From positions 62,001 through 126,000 of the forward strand of contig CAWGSA010000004.1 of the NCBI GenBank assembly GCA_963825175.1: 64,000 bases of DNA. The letters are read 5' to 3'. This DNA comes from DATFTF01 sp963825175 (GTDB taxonomy: Bacteria; Acidobacteriota; Thermoanaerobaculia; UBA5066; Gp7-AA6). The notes under the pieces are model-generated. The model was not told where the DNA came from and ran no database searches. It saw only the letters and a program-made list of their open reading frames with translations. Below, piece after piece: positions 1 to 9,170 of the stretch. Both the position numbers and the translations under genes were made by a program. The first letter of the stretch is position 1, and each line of letters opens with the position of its first letter.

Positions 1-716
1 AGGGCGATCATGCGACCGGCTTTCGCTCCGTCGCGGCGAAAGCTGGCGTACTGTTCGCCGCCGCAGCGCGTGCAGGCGGGGTGGATGGAGATGCGCGCGG
101 CGCCGACTCCGGAGGCCTCGAGCTGCGATCGATTGACCGCGGCCAGGTCCAGGCGAAACTTCCCGCCGCATTGCGCGCGCACGAAATCGCCGGCGAACTG
201 CGCCGCCACCTCGCCGCCGACTTCGTAGCAGCACACCCGGATGGAGGGGCCGATCCAGGCGTCCAGGAATCGCGGGTCCTCTCCCAGAGAGGTCAGGGCC
301 GCGACTCCGGACGCCGCGGCGCGCCGCGCCGAGCCGCGCCAGCCGGAATGCACGACGGCGACGGTGCGAAGGCCGGCCAGCACGATCGGAACGCAGTCGG
401 CCGTCTGCACGACCAGCGCGACGCCGGAGATCTCCGTGACCAGGACGTCGCACTGCCCGGCGTCGCGGACCTCGCCGCGTCCTGGAGACTCGCGGATGAC
501 CGTCACCGTGTTTCCGTGCACCTGCGTCGCGCGCGCGATCGGAGCCCTGGACATCCCGAGCGCGTCGGCCAAGCGCCGCGCGAGAAACGCGGTCGGCGAC
601 GCCTCGCCTTCCGGCGCTACACCGCGGCCCGAGAAGGCGACGGTCAGACCGGGAGGCGTGCGGAACGGCTCGAAGACCGTGATGCCTTCGACGGTTCGCT
701 CGAGCCAGTCGGTCAC
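1..716 (-). CDS. pgeF: PgeF/YlmD-type laccase-domain protein (peptidoglycan editing factor), C-terminus cut by window edge
   Basis: The reverse strand translates to a protein of the YfiH/YlmD (DUF152, multicopper polyphenol oxidase) family, whose E. coli member removes mis-incorporated L-Ser from peptidoglycan precursors. Visible family blocks, in order, are QVHGNTV, TADCVPIV, VHSGWRG, GPSIRVCCYEVG and, just before the edge, CTRCGGEQYASFRRDG. The His of VHG, the Cys of TADC and the His of HSGWRG are the usual zinc ligands. I chose the GTG at 714-716, giving VTDWLERT as the N-terminus. About 238 residues are present; only the last few are missing. It is divergent from gatB, with about 100 bases between starts. 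Confidence 0.88.
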   Translation of the reverse strand, partial: MTDWLERTVEGITVFEPFRTPPGLTVAFSGRGVAPEGEASPTAFLARRLADALGMSRAPIARATQVHGNTVTVIRESPGRGEVRDAGQCDVLVTEISGVALVVQTADCVPIVLAGLRTVAVVHSGWRGSARRAAASGVAALTSLGEDPRFLDAWIGPSIRVCCYEVGGEVAAQFAGDFVRAQCGGKFRLDLAAVNRSQLEASGVGAARISIHPACTRCGGEQYASFRRDGAKAGRMIA

Positions 717-822
717 GCCTTCGCATTCTAGTGAACGCCCCGAAACCTGAACTGCGAATTCCCCACGTCACTTCCCGCCGTTGGGAGCTCCTGCCCCGAG
801 TGCCGCATGCTAAAATTCCACG

Positions 823-2306
<1,484 letters not shown>

Positions 2307-2310
<4 letters not shown>

Positions 2311-3023
2311 TCCAGCTGTTCCGAGTCTCCAAGGAGTACGGCCGCTTTCGCCACGCTCTGACCGAGGTGACCTGCTCGATCGAGCGGGGAGAGTTCGTCT
2401 TCTTGACCGGTCCCTCCGGCGCGGGCAAATCCACGTTTCTAAAGCTGCTGTTTCGGGACGAACCGCCGTCGGGCGGACAGATCCTGGTCAATGGGCGGAA
2501 TATTGGGGTTCTCCCGGATTCGCAGGTGCCCTACTTCCGGCGCACGATCGGCGTCGTCTTCCAGGACTTCAAATTGATCGCCCGCAAGTCGGTCTTCGAG
2601 AACATCGCCTTCGTCCAGAACGTGCTCGGGCTGCCGCGGGCCGAGCAGAAGCGGCGCGCCTATCAGGTCTTGAAGCGGGTCGGCCTCCATCACCAGATGA
2701 ACGCCTACCCCACCGAGCTGTCCGGAGGGGAGCAGCAGCGCGTGGCGATCGCGCGGGCGATCGTCAACGAGCCAACTCTCCTGCTGGCCGACGAGCCGAC
2801 GGGAAATCTCGATCCGGTCCTGTCCGAGGAGATCATGCGGCTTTTCGCGGAGATCAACATCCGAGGGACGACCGTGCTCGTGGCGACCCACGATTTCGAT
2901 CTGGTGCGCCGGATGGGAAAGCGGGTTCTCACTCTGGACCGGGGGCGCCTGCGCGACAGTCCGATGGTGGCGGAGAAGCCCGCCTCGGTCATGCGCGAGG
3001 CGCCGTTCCTGCCGTTGGGGTGA
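2307..3023 (+). CDS. ftsE: Cell division ATP-binding protein FtsE
   Basis: ABC ATPase of the FtsEX complex, which couples the divisome to periplasmic peptidoglycan hydrolase activation. It begins MIQLFRVSKEYG, has Walker A GPSGAGKST, a Q-loop in VFQDFKLI, the signature LSGGEQQRVAIARAI, Walker B LLLADEPTGNLD and the H-loop VATHDFDL. The 238-aa length is typical. I set the start at the ATG that overlaps the gatB stop (ATGA), because the reading frame upstream of it has no family similarity. ftsX follows in the same direction, separated by a 90-base heptamer inverted-repeat element. Confidence 0.96.
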
Positions 3024-3030
3024 TGGGAAA

Positions 3031-3120
3031 CGTGAGGCGAGAGGCGTGAGGCGTGAGGCGAACCGACGGCGCCCATCGCGATCGGTCCTCCCCCTGACGC
3101 CTGACGCCTTACGCCTGACG
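3031..3120. repeat. Family A heptamer inverted-repeat element, copy 1
   Basis: Left arm 3031-3060 is a run of heptamers of the type GGCGTGA/GGCGAGA; right arm 3091-3120 is the same unit in inverse complement (TGACGCC/TTACGCC). A spacer of about 30 bases separates the arms. It lies between ftsE and ftsX, that is inside an operon, so it is unlikely to act simply as a transcription terminator. Confidence 0.85.
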
Positions 3121-3131
3121 ACGCCGCAGGC

Positions 3132-4004
3132 GTGAAGCCCCGCTACGTCCTCGGCGAGGCGTGGTCCGTCGCGCGCAGCGGTGCGCGCCAGACGGCCATG
3201 GCGGTGGCGCTGATCGCGCTCGCGCTCTACGTTCCGGGTCTGCTCGCTCTGGTTTCGCGCAACCTGGCGCGCGTTGTCGTGACCGCGGGCGAGTCTCCGG
3301 CCGCCGTGCTGACTCTGGAAGCCACCGCCGACGCGCGCGCCCTGGCCCTGCGGGTGGCCACCGACCGCCGCGTCGCTCGGATCGTCATCGTCGGCAGCGA
3401 CGCCGCTCTGGAGCGCTTCCGCAAGACGTATCCTGACCTGGCCGCGGCGCTGGCCGGCCTCAAGGACGCGCCCTTTCCGCCGACCCTGGAGGTGTACCTG
3501 CGCCCCGGGGCTCCGGAGCAAGCCGCCTCCGAGATCGCGGCCGCTGCCCGGACGTGGCCCGGCGTCGACGGCGCCGACTCCGAGGAAGGATTCGATCGGC
3601 GCTTTCACGAGGCTGTCCGAATCGTGCGCGGGGCCGGCATCCTCCTGGGGACGGTTCTCGTGCTGGCGGCGATCCTCTCGGTGGGCTCGGCCGTGCGCCT
3701 GGCCCTGGACCTGCACCGCGACGAGATCGAGATCATGCGGCTGATGGGCGCGACGGAGATGGCGGTCCGCGCCCCATTCTGGCTGTACGCGACGGCGGAG
3801 GGGCTGGCCGGCGGCGCTCTCGCCCTGGGTCTTCTCTGGGCCACGTGGGACGCGGCGTCCCGAGTTCTGGTGCGCCATCCCCATCCGGTTCTCGGTCTGC
3901 TGTGGGCCCGGTTCCTGGAGTGGCCGCTGGCGATCCTTCTGCCGGCTCTGGGTGCGGCGGCGGGGTTCCTGGGCAGCCTCTTGTCGCTGGGAAGGAAATC
4001 CTAG
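3132..4004 (+). CDS. ftsX: Cell division protein FtsX (ABC permease-like)
   Basis: A 290-aa inner-membrane protein with the FtsX layout: a cytoplasmic N-terminus, a first membrane span near residues 20-45, a periplasmic domain of about 130 residues, then three further spans (about 168-192, 215-240, 260-285). The stretch DEIEIMRLMGATEMAVRAPF just after the second span is the conserved FtsX cytoplasmic loop. With FtsE it forms the complex that activates cell-wall hydrolases at the septum. The GTG start lies directly after the heptamer element. It converges on the AI-2E permease gene. Confidence 0.93.
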   Translation: MKPRYVLGEAWSVARSGARQTAMAVALIALALYVPGLLALVSRNLARVVVTAGESPAAVLTLEATADARALALRVATDRRVARIVIVGSDAALERFRKTYPDLAAALAGLKDAPFPPTLEVYLRPGAPEQAASEIAAAARTWPGVDGADSEEGFDRRFHEAVRIVRGAGILLGTVLVLAAILSVGSAVRLALDLHRDEIEIMRLMGATEMAVRAPFWLYATAEGLAGGALALGLLWATWDAASRVLVRHPHPVLGLLWARFLEWPLAILLPALGAAAGFLGSLLSLGRKS

Positions 4005-4041
4005 GCGCAACCGTCCGAGGGTGCGCGCCAGACGCGAGGGG

Positions 4042-5181
4042 CTAGAGAGCCGGAGCCAGCGGGTCCGGCTCTCCCAGGAGCCGCGCGATTCCGCCCCAGC
4101 CCTGGACGTTCTCGCAGACGACCTTGATCGCCGACGTCAGCGGCACGGCCAGGATCGCGCCGGGGAGGCCCCACAGCAGTCCCCAGAAGATGAACGCCAC
4201 CATCACCGTCAGGGGGAAGAGCCGGACCCGACCTCCCACGATGAAGGGGGTCAGCACGTTCCCCTCCAGAAACTGCAGGACCGCGTAGACGGCGAGGATG
4301 GCGAGGGCTTTCTCGCCGCCGTACTGAAAGTACGCCACGGCGATCGCGGGAACGGTCGAGAAGATCACGCCCACGTAAGGAAGCATGATCGCAAGCCCGG
4401 CCAACGGGCCGAGGATGTAGTAGTAATTGACGCCGAGCAGCATCAGGGCGATCGTCGTCGCAGCGGCCATGATCATCATGACGAACGAAAGCCCCAGCGC
4501 GTACCCGGTCATGGTCCGCGAGATGGCCCCCGTCACGTCCGAACTTCCGATCTTCTGATTGCGCGCGAGGATCCCGTCGATGACCCGGCCGAACTTCTCG
4601 CGGTCCTTCAGCATGAAGAACGTGAGGAAGGGAACGGTCGCCGCGTAGAGCACAAACTCCAGCGTGGCGCCGACCTGCGTCAGCAGAACCTTGGTCGTGG
4701 CGAAAGGGGACTCGGTGATCTTGACCTCCCGGACTGAGCGTGGTTCTTCCGGCAGGATGTTGCCCATCCGCTCGCGCAGCGTGTTGACGAAGTCGGTCAG
4801 GCGCGTGAACAGATCCCGGATGCGCCCCTGGTAGCGGGGCAGATCGACGTAGAACTGGTTGAGCTGGGCGGTGACGTTGATCACCAGGAGGGCGAGCGCG
4901 CCGATGAGGACGAAGAGGAGCAGAAGGATGGCCAGGACCCGGGGAACCCTGGCCCGCTCGAGCAGGGAGACGAACGGCCGCATGGCGAACGCGAGAAACA
5001 GCGCAAAGGCCAGGGTGATGAACAAGACCCGCCCGTAGTAGAGAAGCGCGACGCCGCCCGCGAAAGCGAGGACCCCGGCTCCGGAAACGGAGAGCTCCAG
5101 CGGCCGGCGGTCCAAGGCAGAGAAAAAAGCCCCCTCCGCGGGAGGGGGCTCGGGACCGCGTTCGTTTTCTTCCGGGCTCAA
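4042..5181 (-). CDS. AI-2E family transporter (PerM/YdiK-like permease)
   Basis: A 379-aa polytopic membrane protein of the AI-2E transporter family (PF01594), whose members export varied small molecules or ions. Two hydrophobic pairs sit near the N-terminus (about 34-85), then a hydrophilic region (90-170), then five or so spans. The family-typical block LGVNYYYILGPLAGLAIMLPYVGVIF is recognisable in the second half. The start is a TTG that overlaps the stop of the upstream porin gene (TTGA), so the two are probably translationally coupled. The substrate cannot be told from sequence. Confidence 0.88.
   Translation of the reverse strand: MSPEENERGPEPPPAEGAFFSALDRRPLELSVSGAGVLAFAGGVALLYYGRVLFITLAFALFLAFAMRPFVSLLERARVPRVLAILLLLFVLIGALALLVINVTAQLNQFYVDLPRYQGRIRDLFTRLTDFVNTLRERMGNILPEEPRSVREVKITESPFATTKVLLTQVGATLEFVLYAATVPFLTFFMLKDREKFGRVIDGILARNQKIGSSDVTGAISRTMTGYALGLSFVMMIMAAATTIALMLLGVNYYYILGPLAGLAIMLPYVGVIFSTVPAIAVAYFQYGGEKALAILAVYAVLQFLEGNVLTPFIVGGRVRLFPLTVMVAFIFWGLLWGLPGAILAVPLTSAIKVVCENVQGWGGIARLLGEPDPLAPAL
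4045..4073. terminator. Hairpin at the convergent ftsX / AI-2E permease junction
   Basis: A perfect 10-base stem, GAGAGCCGGA at 4045-4054 pairing with TCCGGCTCTC at 4064-4073, with a 9-base loop. It lies in the last codons of the AI-2E permease gene and about 40 bases past the ftsX stop. There is no T-run on either side, so a role in stopping transcription is an inference from position and stem strength only. Confidence 0.35.
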
Positions 5182-6563
5182 CTTCCCGAGACGAGGGTCA
5201 CGACGATGACGGCGCGGCGGTTCTTGGCCCGTCCTTCCGCCGTCGCGTTGTCGTAGGCCGGCTCGGCGGAGCCCTTCGCGCCGGTGGTGATGCGGTTGGG
5301 ATCGATTCCGTGCCGGGTGACGAGGTATTCCTTGGCCGCTTCCGAGCGCTTGGCGGAGATGACCATGTTGGCTTCCTCGGATCCGGCGTTGTCGGAGTAG
5401 CCCGTGATGACGGCCGTCGAGTTCAGATCATTCTTCATGCGCAGGGCGACGCCGTCCAGCACGGCCTTGGCGATGTTGGTCAGCCGCGCGCTGCCGGCGT
5501 CGAAGGCGATCTCGTCCCGAGTGCTCCGGGGAGTCGGCGGAGGGGGAGCCGGCGCGACCGCGGCGGGCGCCGGTTCGGGTTCCGGCTTTTCCTCGGTCAC
5601 GACGGCCGCCGTGGCGGCCGGCGGAGGAACGACGACCGGAGGCGGCGGCAGGGGCGGCCAGGCCGCATAGGTCACGCCGATGAGCCCTCCGATGGGCGAA
5701 GGCGAGAAACCATGGCGAACGAGCTGGTCGGCATTCGCATTGAGCGCGGCGGATACGGCCAGGCCGGTGCGCGCAACATAGAAGCGCACGCCGGTCGTGA
5801 GCATCGAGTAGCTGTCCGGCGGCAGGTCTCCGCCGTCCGGCATGGTGCGATCCAGCTCCCCGATGACGTGCAGAAACGGGACCACCGGCACTTCGACGCC
5901 GAGGCCCACGCGCAGCACATTGGCCACCCGGATATCGTTGTCGTGCCGTCCGGAAAGCTGGTAGGACACGACGCCGTTGAAGATGCCCTTGCTGATCACG
6001 CCGCCCCACTCCCAATCGGTCCGCCGCGACGCGACGCGGTCGGTGTCGGCCGTGCCCTCGTCGACATGGATGTTGGCGTGCCCCATGGGAACCTGGGCCG
6101 AGAGGAACAGGCCGATGCGCAGGTCGGTGTCCGCTTCCGATAGCAGACGCACCTTCGTGCCCAATCGAAACTTACGCGGCTCGTCCGCGCGGAAGCCGGT
6201 GGGGAAGGAGACGCTGTTCACGGCGCCGCCCGTCCAGCCGCCGCGGCTTTCGAAACGCTCTTCCCCGAAGCTGGCGAAGACCGCCCAGCCGTCGGTCAGC
6301 CCCAGGCCCAGCGAGCCCTCTCCCGCCCAGTGGCTGTAGAGCCGGTTACGGTCGGGAGTGTCGGTGAAGGCGAGGTTGCCGGCGGCCAGCTGTTCCTTCC
6401 AGCCGTAGAGGCCCAGAGTCAGCTGGCCAGCGCGCGGTGTGTCGGCGGTGGGCATGGTAAACAGGCCGATGTCCCCCTGGTTGTTCGGTGCGATCTGCGC
6501 GGAGGCGACCGCGCTCGATAGGCACACGAGCAACCCGAGGAGCGCCTTGCGGTTGGCCTTCAT
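5178..6563 (-). CDS. OmpA-family outer-membrane protein
   Basis: A secreted 461-aa protein. Residues 1-22 form a signal peptide (MKANRKALLG..., cleavage near ASA/QIAP). Residues about 25-320 are rich in alternating hydrophobic strands consistent with a beta-barrel. A Pro/Ala-rich linker follows (about 320-365), then a C-terminal OmpA peptidoglycan-binding domain with TGYSDNAGSEEANMVISAKR and KNRRAVIV. It probably links the outer membrane to the cell wall. The ATG at 6561-6563 is chosen because AAAGGAG precedes it at a proper distance and a signal peptide follows immediately. A promoter lies upstream. Confidence 0.9.
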   Translation of the reverse strand: MKANRKALLGLLVCLSSAVASAQIAPNNQGDIGLFTMPTADTPRAGQLTLGLYGWKEQLAAGNLAFTDTPDRNRLYSHWAGEGSLGLGLTDGWAVFASFGEERFESRGGWTGGAVNSVSFPTGFRADEPRKFRLGTKVRLLSEADTDLRIGLFLSAQVPMGHANIHVDEGTADTDRVASRRTDWEWGGVISKGIFNGVVSYQLSGRHDNDIRVANVLRVGLGVEVPVVPFLHVIGELDRTMPDGGDLPPDSYSMLTTGVRFYVARTGLAVSAALNANADQLVRHGFSPSPIGGLIGVTYAAWPPLPPPPVVVPPPAATAAVVTEEKPEPEPAPAAVAPAPPPPTPRSTRDEIAFDAGSARLTNIAKAVLDGVALRMKNDLNSTAVITGYSDNAGSEEANMVISAKRSEAAKEYLVTRHGIDPNRITTGAKGSAEPAYDNATAEGRAKNRRAVIVVTLVSGS

Positions 6564-6609
6564 GCAATCTCCTTTCGCGTGCGCCGGGGAAACCGAGTGT
6601 CTGCCGAAT

Positions 6610-6638
6610 AGAATAAGCCAAAAAAGGCAAATTGCCAA
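6610..6638 (-). promoter_or_regulatory. Sigma70-type promoter for the OmpA-family gene
   Basis: On the minus strand TTGGCA (6638-6633) and TATTCT (6615-6610) are 17 bases apart, in an AT-rich patch that stands out from the GC-rich surroundings. The predicted leader to the ATG at 6563 is about 40 bases. This is read by eye; the match is 5/6 to the -35 consensus and 4/6 to the -10. Confidence 0.5.
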
Positions 6639-6650
6639 ACATCTTATTGG

Positions 6651-6758
6651 GGCGTAAGGCGTAAGGCGAGAGGCGTCAGGCGCGAGGCGCAAGACCAAGG
6701 AAAAGGGCTCTTTGAGCGTTCTTTCCGGCGCCTAACGCCTTACTCCTAGCGCCTTACG
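6651..6758. repeat. Family A heptamer inverted-repeat element, copy 2
   Basis: Left arm 6651-6693 is a run of GGCGTAA, GGCGAGA, GGCGTCA and GGCGCGA units; right arm 6726-6758 has the inverse (TAACGCC, CTTACG). The spacer is about 30 bases. It sits just upstream of the OmpA-gene promoter and downstream of the DUF4388 gene. Confidence 0.82.
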
Positions 6759-6769
6759 GGCCCCCCGGC

Positions 6770-7609
6770 TCAGGCCTTTGGCTGCATGACAAGCGACATC
6801 TTGTCCTGGAAGGCCTTCATCCGCGCAGGGCCTCGGATCGACGCGATGGCCTTCTCGGTCAGCCGGATCAGGTCCCGGACAGCTTCGACCCCCCGTCCCC
6901 GGTCGATCTCGGCCAGCGCCTGCTTGTAGGGCCGTTCGATACCCGGGAGATTGGACTCTCCCAGGGCCAGCTCCGCCTCTTGCTTGACGCGGGTGCACAG
7001 GATCATCAGGATCTTCTTCTCGTCCCCCAGCACCGCCGGCGGGGCGACCACTGCGACGGGCTGGCGCGCCGCTTCCCGCGACCGCATCTCGACCAGGCCC
7101 CCCGTCACCAGACCGTACAAGATCTTCGAGGCTTCAAATGAGGAGATCTCCAGGACGCGCGAGACTTCTTCGATTGTCTTTCTGCCGTCGATCTTGATGA
7201 GCACGTTCCACTCGACCGGAGACAAGGTGACCGGTTCGGGCGCTTCGCGGGGCAAGAGCACCGGGACGTGGTCGACCCCCGGGATCTTGCGTGACAGGAC
7301 TTTCCATTCGTCCAGGCGCCGCGCGGCCTCCATCAGGAGGCTGGTATTGGACTTCTCGATCGTGACGACGTCCGGCTCCTCGCCGGGAGTGAACTGGAAA
7401 TCTCCGGAGGACCAGATCGCCAGCGCGTAGATGGCCTCCTCGCCGGCCAGCTCTCCGAGCCGGGCGTGCACCATCTGGCCGTTTCTCAGATAGATGTAGC
7501 CGCGCTCCGCGCCCCGGACGAGCGTGAACATCCCGGTCTTCCCAGAGACCGAGACGAGCTGAATGATGTCCGGAACGGGAAGTTCCTGAATGGACCCTTG
7601 GAACGACAT
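6770..7609 (-). CDS. DUF4388 domain-containing protein (PatA-like)
   Basis: A 279-aa soluble protein. Residues 1-100 match the DUF4388 domain (starts MSFQGSIQELPVPDIIQLVS, then KTGMFTLVRG, GYIYLRNGQMVHA and the FQFTPGEEP block), found in gliding, twitching and gene-regulation proteins of deltaproteobacteria, cyanobacteria and acidobacteria. A winged-helix-like segment follows (about 130-190, SPVEWNVLIKIDGRKTIEEV). The C-terminus is helical. The ATG at 7607-7609 is used because the frame upstream of it runs through repeat DNA. It probably acts in intracellular signalling, but the partner is unknown. Confidence 0.82.
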   Translation of the reverse strand: MSFQGSIQELPVPDIIQLVSVSGKTGMFTLVRGAERGYIYLRNGQMVHARLGELAGEEAIYALAIWSSGDFQFTPGEEPDVVTIEKSNTSLLMEAARRLDEWKVLSRKIPGVDHVPVLLPREAPEPVTLSPVEWNVLIKIDGRKTIEEVSRVLEISSFEASKILYGLVTGGLVEMRSREAARQPVAVVAPPAVLGDEKKILMILCTRVKQEAELALGESNLPGIERPYKQALAEIDRGRGVEAVRDLIRLTEKAIASIRGPARMKAFQDKMSLVMQPKA

Positions 7610-7635
7610 AGACGGCGGTGATGATAACAACCCCG

Positions 7636-7682
7636 GGCGTGAGGCGTAAGCCGTAAGGCGCGGTCTCACCTCGCGCCGACGC
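7636..7682. repeat. Family A heptamer element, copy 3 (left arm good, right arm degenerate)
   Basis: Positions 7636-7661 carry GGCGTGA/GGCGTAA-type heptamers. The facing arm is only weakly recognisable before the ruvC stop codon. It lies between ruvC and the DUF4388 gene, which run in the same direction. Confidence 0.65.
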
Positions 7683-8162
7683 TCAACGCGGGACGACCCC
7701 GGCATGCACGTGGCAGATCGCCACGGCGAGGGCGTCGGCGGCGTCGAGGGGCACCCGGCTCCGCTGCCGGGCCAGCAGGGACAGCACCATGGCCCGGACC
7801 TGGTGTTTCTCCGCGTTTCCGTATCCCACCAGAGCCTTCTTCACGAGCCGCGGCTCATACTCGAAGACCGGAACCTGGCAGCGGGCCGCCGCCGCGAGCA
7901 AGACCCCGCGCGCGTGCGCGAGCTTGATGGCCGAAGACACGTTCTTGGCGGCGAAAACGGTCTCGACCGAGACCGCGGTGGGCCGGCACTCCTCGAGGAT
8001 CCTCGTCGCGCCGGCGAAGAGGAAATCGAGCTTCCCGGCCAGGGGCGAAGCGGCAGGCGGACGGAACACGCCGCATCCCTCCAGGCGCAGACGTCCGGCC
8101 TCGAAAAGAACGATTCCGTATCCGGTGCAGGCCGTGCCGGGGTCGAAGCCGAGGACCTTCAT
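7683..8162 (-). CDS. ruvC: Crossover junction endodeoxyribonuclease RuvC
   Basis: The Holliday-junction resolvase, 159 aa as usual. The four catalytic acids are present: Asp7 in GFDPGTACTGYG, Glu67 in SVETVF, and Asp140 and Asp143 in PLDAADALAVAICH. The ATG at 8160-8162 gives the family N-terminus MKVLGFDPG; the open frame upstream is translated repeat element and is not part of the gene. yebC lies upstream in the same direction, as in many bacteria, with a heptamer element between them. ruvA and ruvB are not in the window. Confidence 0.97.
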   Translation of the reverse strand: MKVLGFDPGTACTGYGIVLFEAGRLRLEGCGVFRPPAASPLAGKLDFLFAGATRILEECRPTAVSVETVFAAKNVSSAIKLAHARGVLLAAAARCQVPVFEYEPRLVKKALVGYGNAEKHQVRAMVLSLLARQRSRVPLDAADALAVAICHVHAGVVPR

Positions 8163-8165
8163 GGA

Positions 8166-8264
8166 GCGTGAGGCGAGAGGCGTGAGGCGTGAGGCGGACG
8201 GTGAGAAGTGTGAGGCGCGGCTCCCTTCGAGCTTCGCCTCACGCCTCACGCCTTACCCCTCACG
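8166..8264. repeat. Family A heptamer inverted-repeat element, copy 4
   Basis: Left arm 8166-8197 (GGCGAGA, GGCGTGA units) faces right arm 8235-8264 (TCACGCC, TTACCCC units), with a spacer of about 37 bases that itself contains another GTGAGGC. It fills the whole gap between yebC and ruvC and abuts the ruvC start codon. Confidence 0.85.
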
Positions 8265-8267
8265 TCG

Positions 8268-8999
8268 TCAGCTCGCCTCCTCGAAGTCGAAATTCGCCCA
8301 GACGTGCTGCACGTCTTCGTGCTCCTCCAGGGCTTCCATCAGCTTCATCATCTGGTCCGCCTTGCGGGCGTCGAGCGGCACTTCGGTGGCGGGGATCATC
8401 TCGACCTCGGCGACGGTCAGCGGCAGTCCCTTCTGCTCGAGCTGCGACTTGACCGCGGCCAGAGCCTCGGGGTCGGTGACCACCTCGTGAAATTGATCGG
8501 TCGTGCGCACATCCTCCGCGCCGGCCTCGATGGCCGCCTCCATGACCGCGTCCTCGCTGGCCTTGGCTTTCTCGATGGTGATGTACCCCTTCTTCTGGAA
8601 CAGGAAGCGTACGGAGCCTGACTCGCCCAGGTTCCCCCCGTGCTTGGAGAAGATCGTCCGGATCTCCGGCAGCGTCCGGTTCCTGTTGTCGGTCATGGCC
8701 TCGATGAGAACGGCCACGCCCCCCGGGCCGTAGCCCTCGTAGGTGATCTCCTCGTAACTGACGCCGGGCAGCTCGCCGGTGCCCCGCTGGATGCCTCGCT
8801 TGATGTTGTCGGCCGGCATGTTGACGGCTTTGGCTTCGTCCACCGCCTTGCGCAGACGGGGGTTGCCGTCCGGGTTTCCTCCGCCCAACCGCGCCGCCAT
8901 CGTGATTTCCTTGATGAGCTTGGTGAACAGGCGTCCGCGCTTGGCGTCGGCCGCGCCCTTCTTGTGCTTGATCGTGGCCCACTTGCTGTGTCCGGACAT
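8268..8999 (-). CDS. yebC: YebC/PmpR family protein (TACO1-like)
   Basis: A 243-aa member of the YebC family, described both as DNA-binding transcriptional regulators and as ribosome-associated factors that help translate difficult sequences. It shows the N-terminal signature MSGHSKWATIKHKKGAADAK, LFTKLIKEI, the NMPADNIKRGIQRG block and YEGYGPGGVAVL, and ends with the acidic tail EHEDVQHVWANFDFEE. The ATG at 8997-8999 is preceded by AGGAG on the minus strand. It is divergent from the kinase fusion gene, with about 170 bases between starts. Confidence 0.96.
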   Translation of the reverse strand: MSGHSKWATIKHKKGAADAKRGRLFTKLIKEITMAARLGGGNPDGNPRLRKAVDEAKAVNMPADNIKRGIQRGTGELPGVSYEEITYEGYGPGGVAVLIEAMTDNRNRTLPEIRTIFSKHGGNLGESGSVRFLFQKKGYITIEKAKASEDAVMEAAIEAGAEDVRTTDQFHEVVTDPEALAAVKSQLEQKGLPLTVAEVEMIPATEVPLDARKADQMMKLMEALEEHEDVQHVWANFDFEEAS

Positions 9000-9170
9000 T
9001 CGGGTCTCCTGGCTCGAGTTTCGGCGCGATTATATGCGCGACGAGAGGGTCGGCATGCCGCCCGCGATGTCCCCGGACGCTCCGACCTCGGGACCGCGGG
9101 CTCGCGCGCCGGCACCCCGCCGGTCGCCCCCGACAATCCGAGTTAACATAGCTGGGCGTTCAACTTTCAG

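Noticed and set aside
3031..3120. Heptamer arrays considered as a CRISPR array
   Set aside because: The unit is 7 bases without unique spacers, and the arms are inverted rather than direct repeats.
7610..7705. Upstream extension of the DUF4388 gene
   Set aside because: It overlaps the end of ruvC and is partly repeat-derived; the domain starts exactly at the ATG at 7609.
8163..8249. Upstream extension of ruvC
   Set aside because: The extra residues are translated heptamer repeat (family A) and precede the perfect family start MKVLGFDPG.
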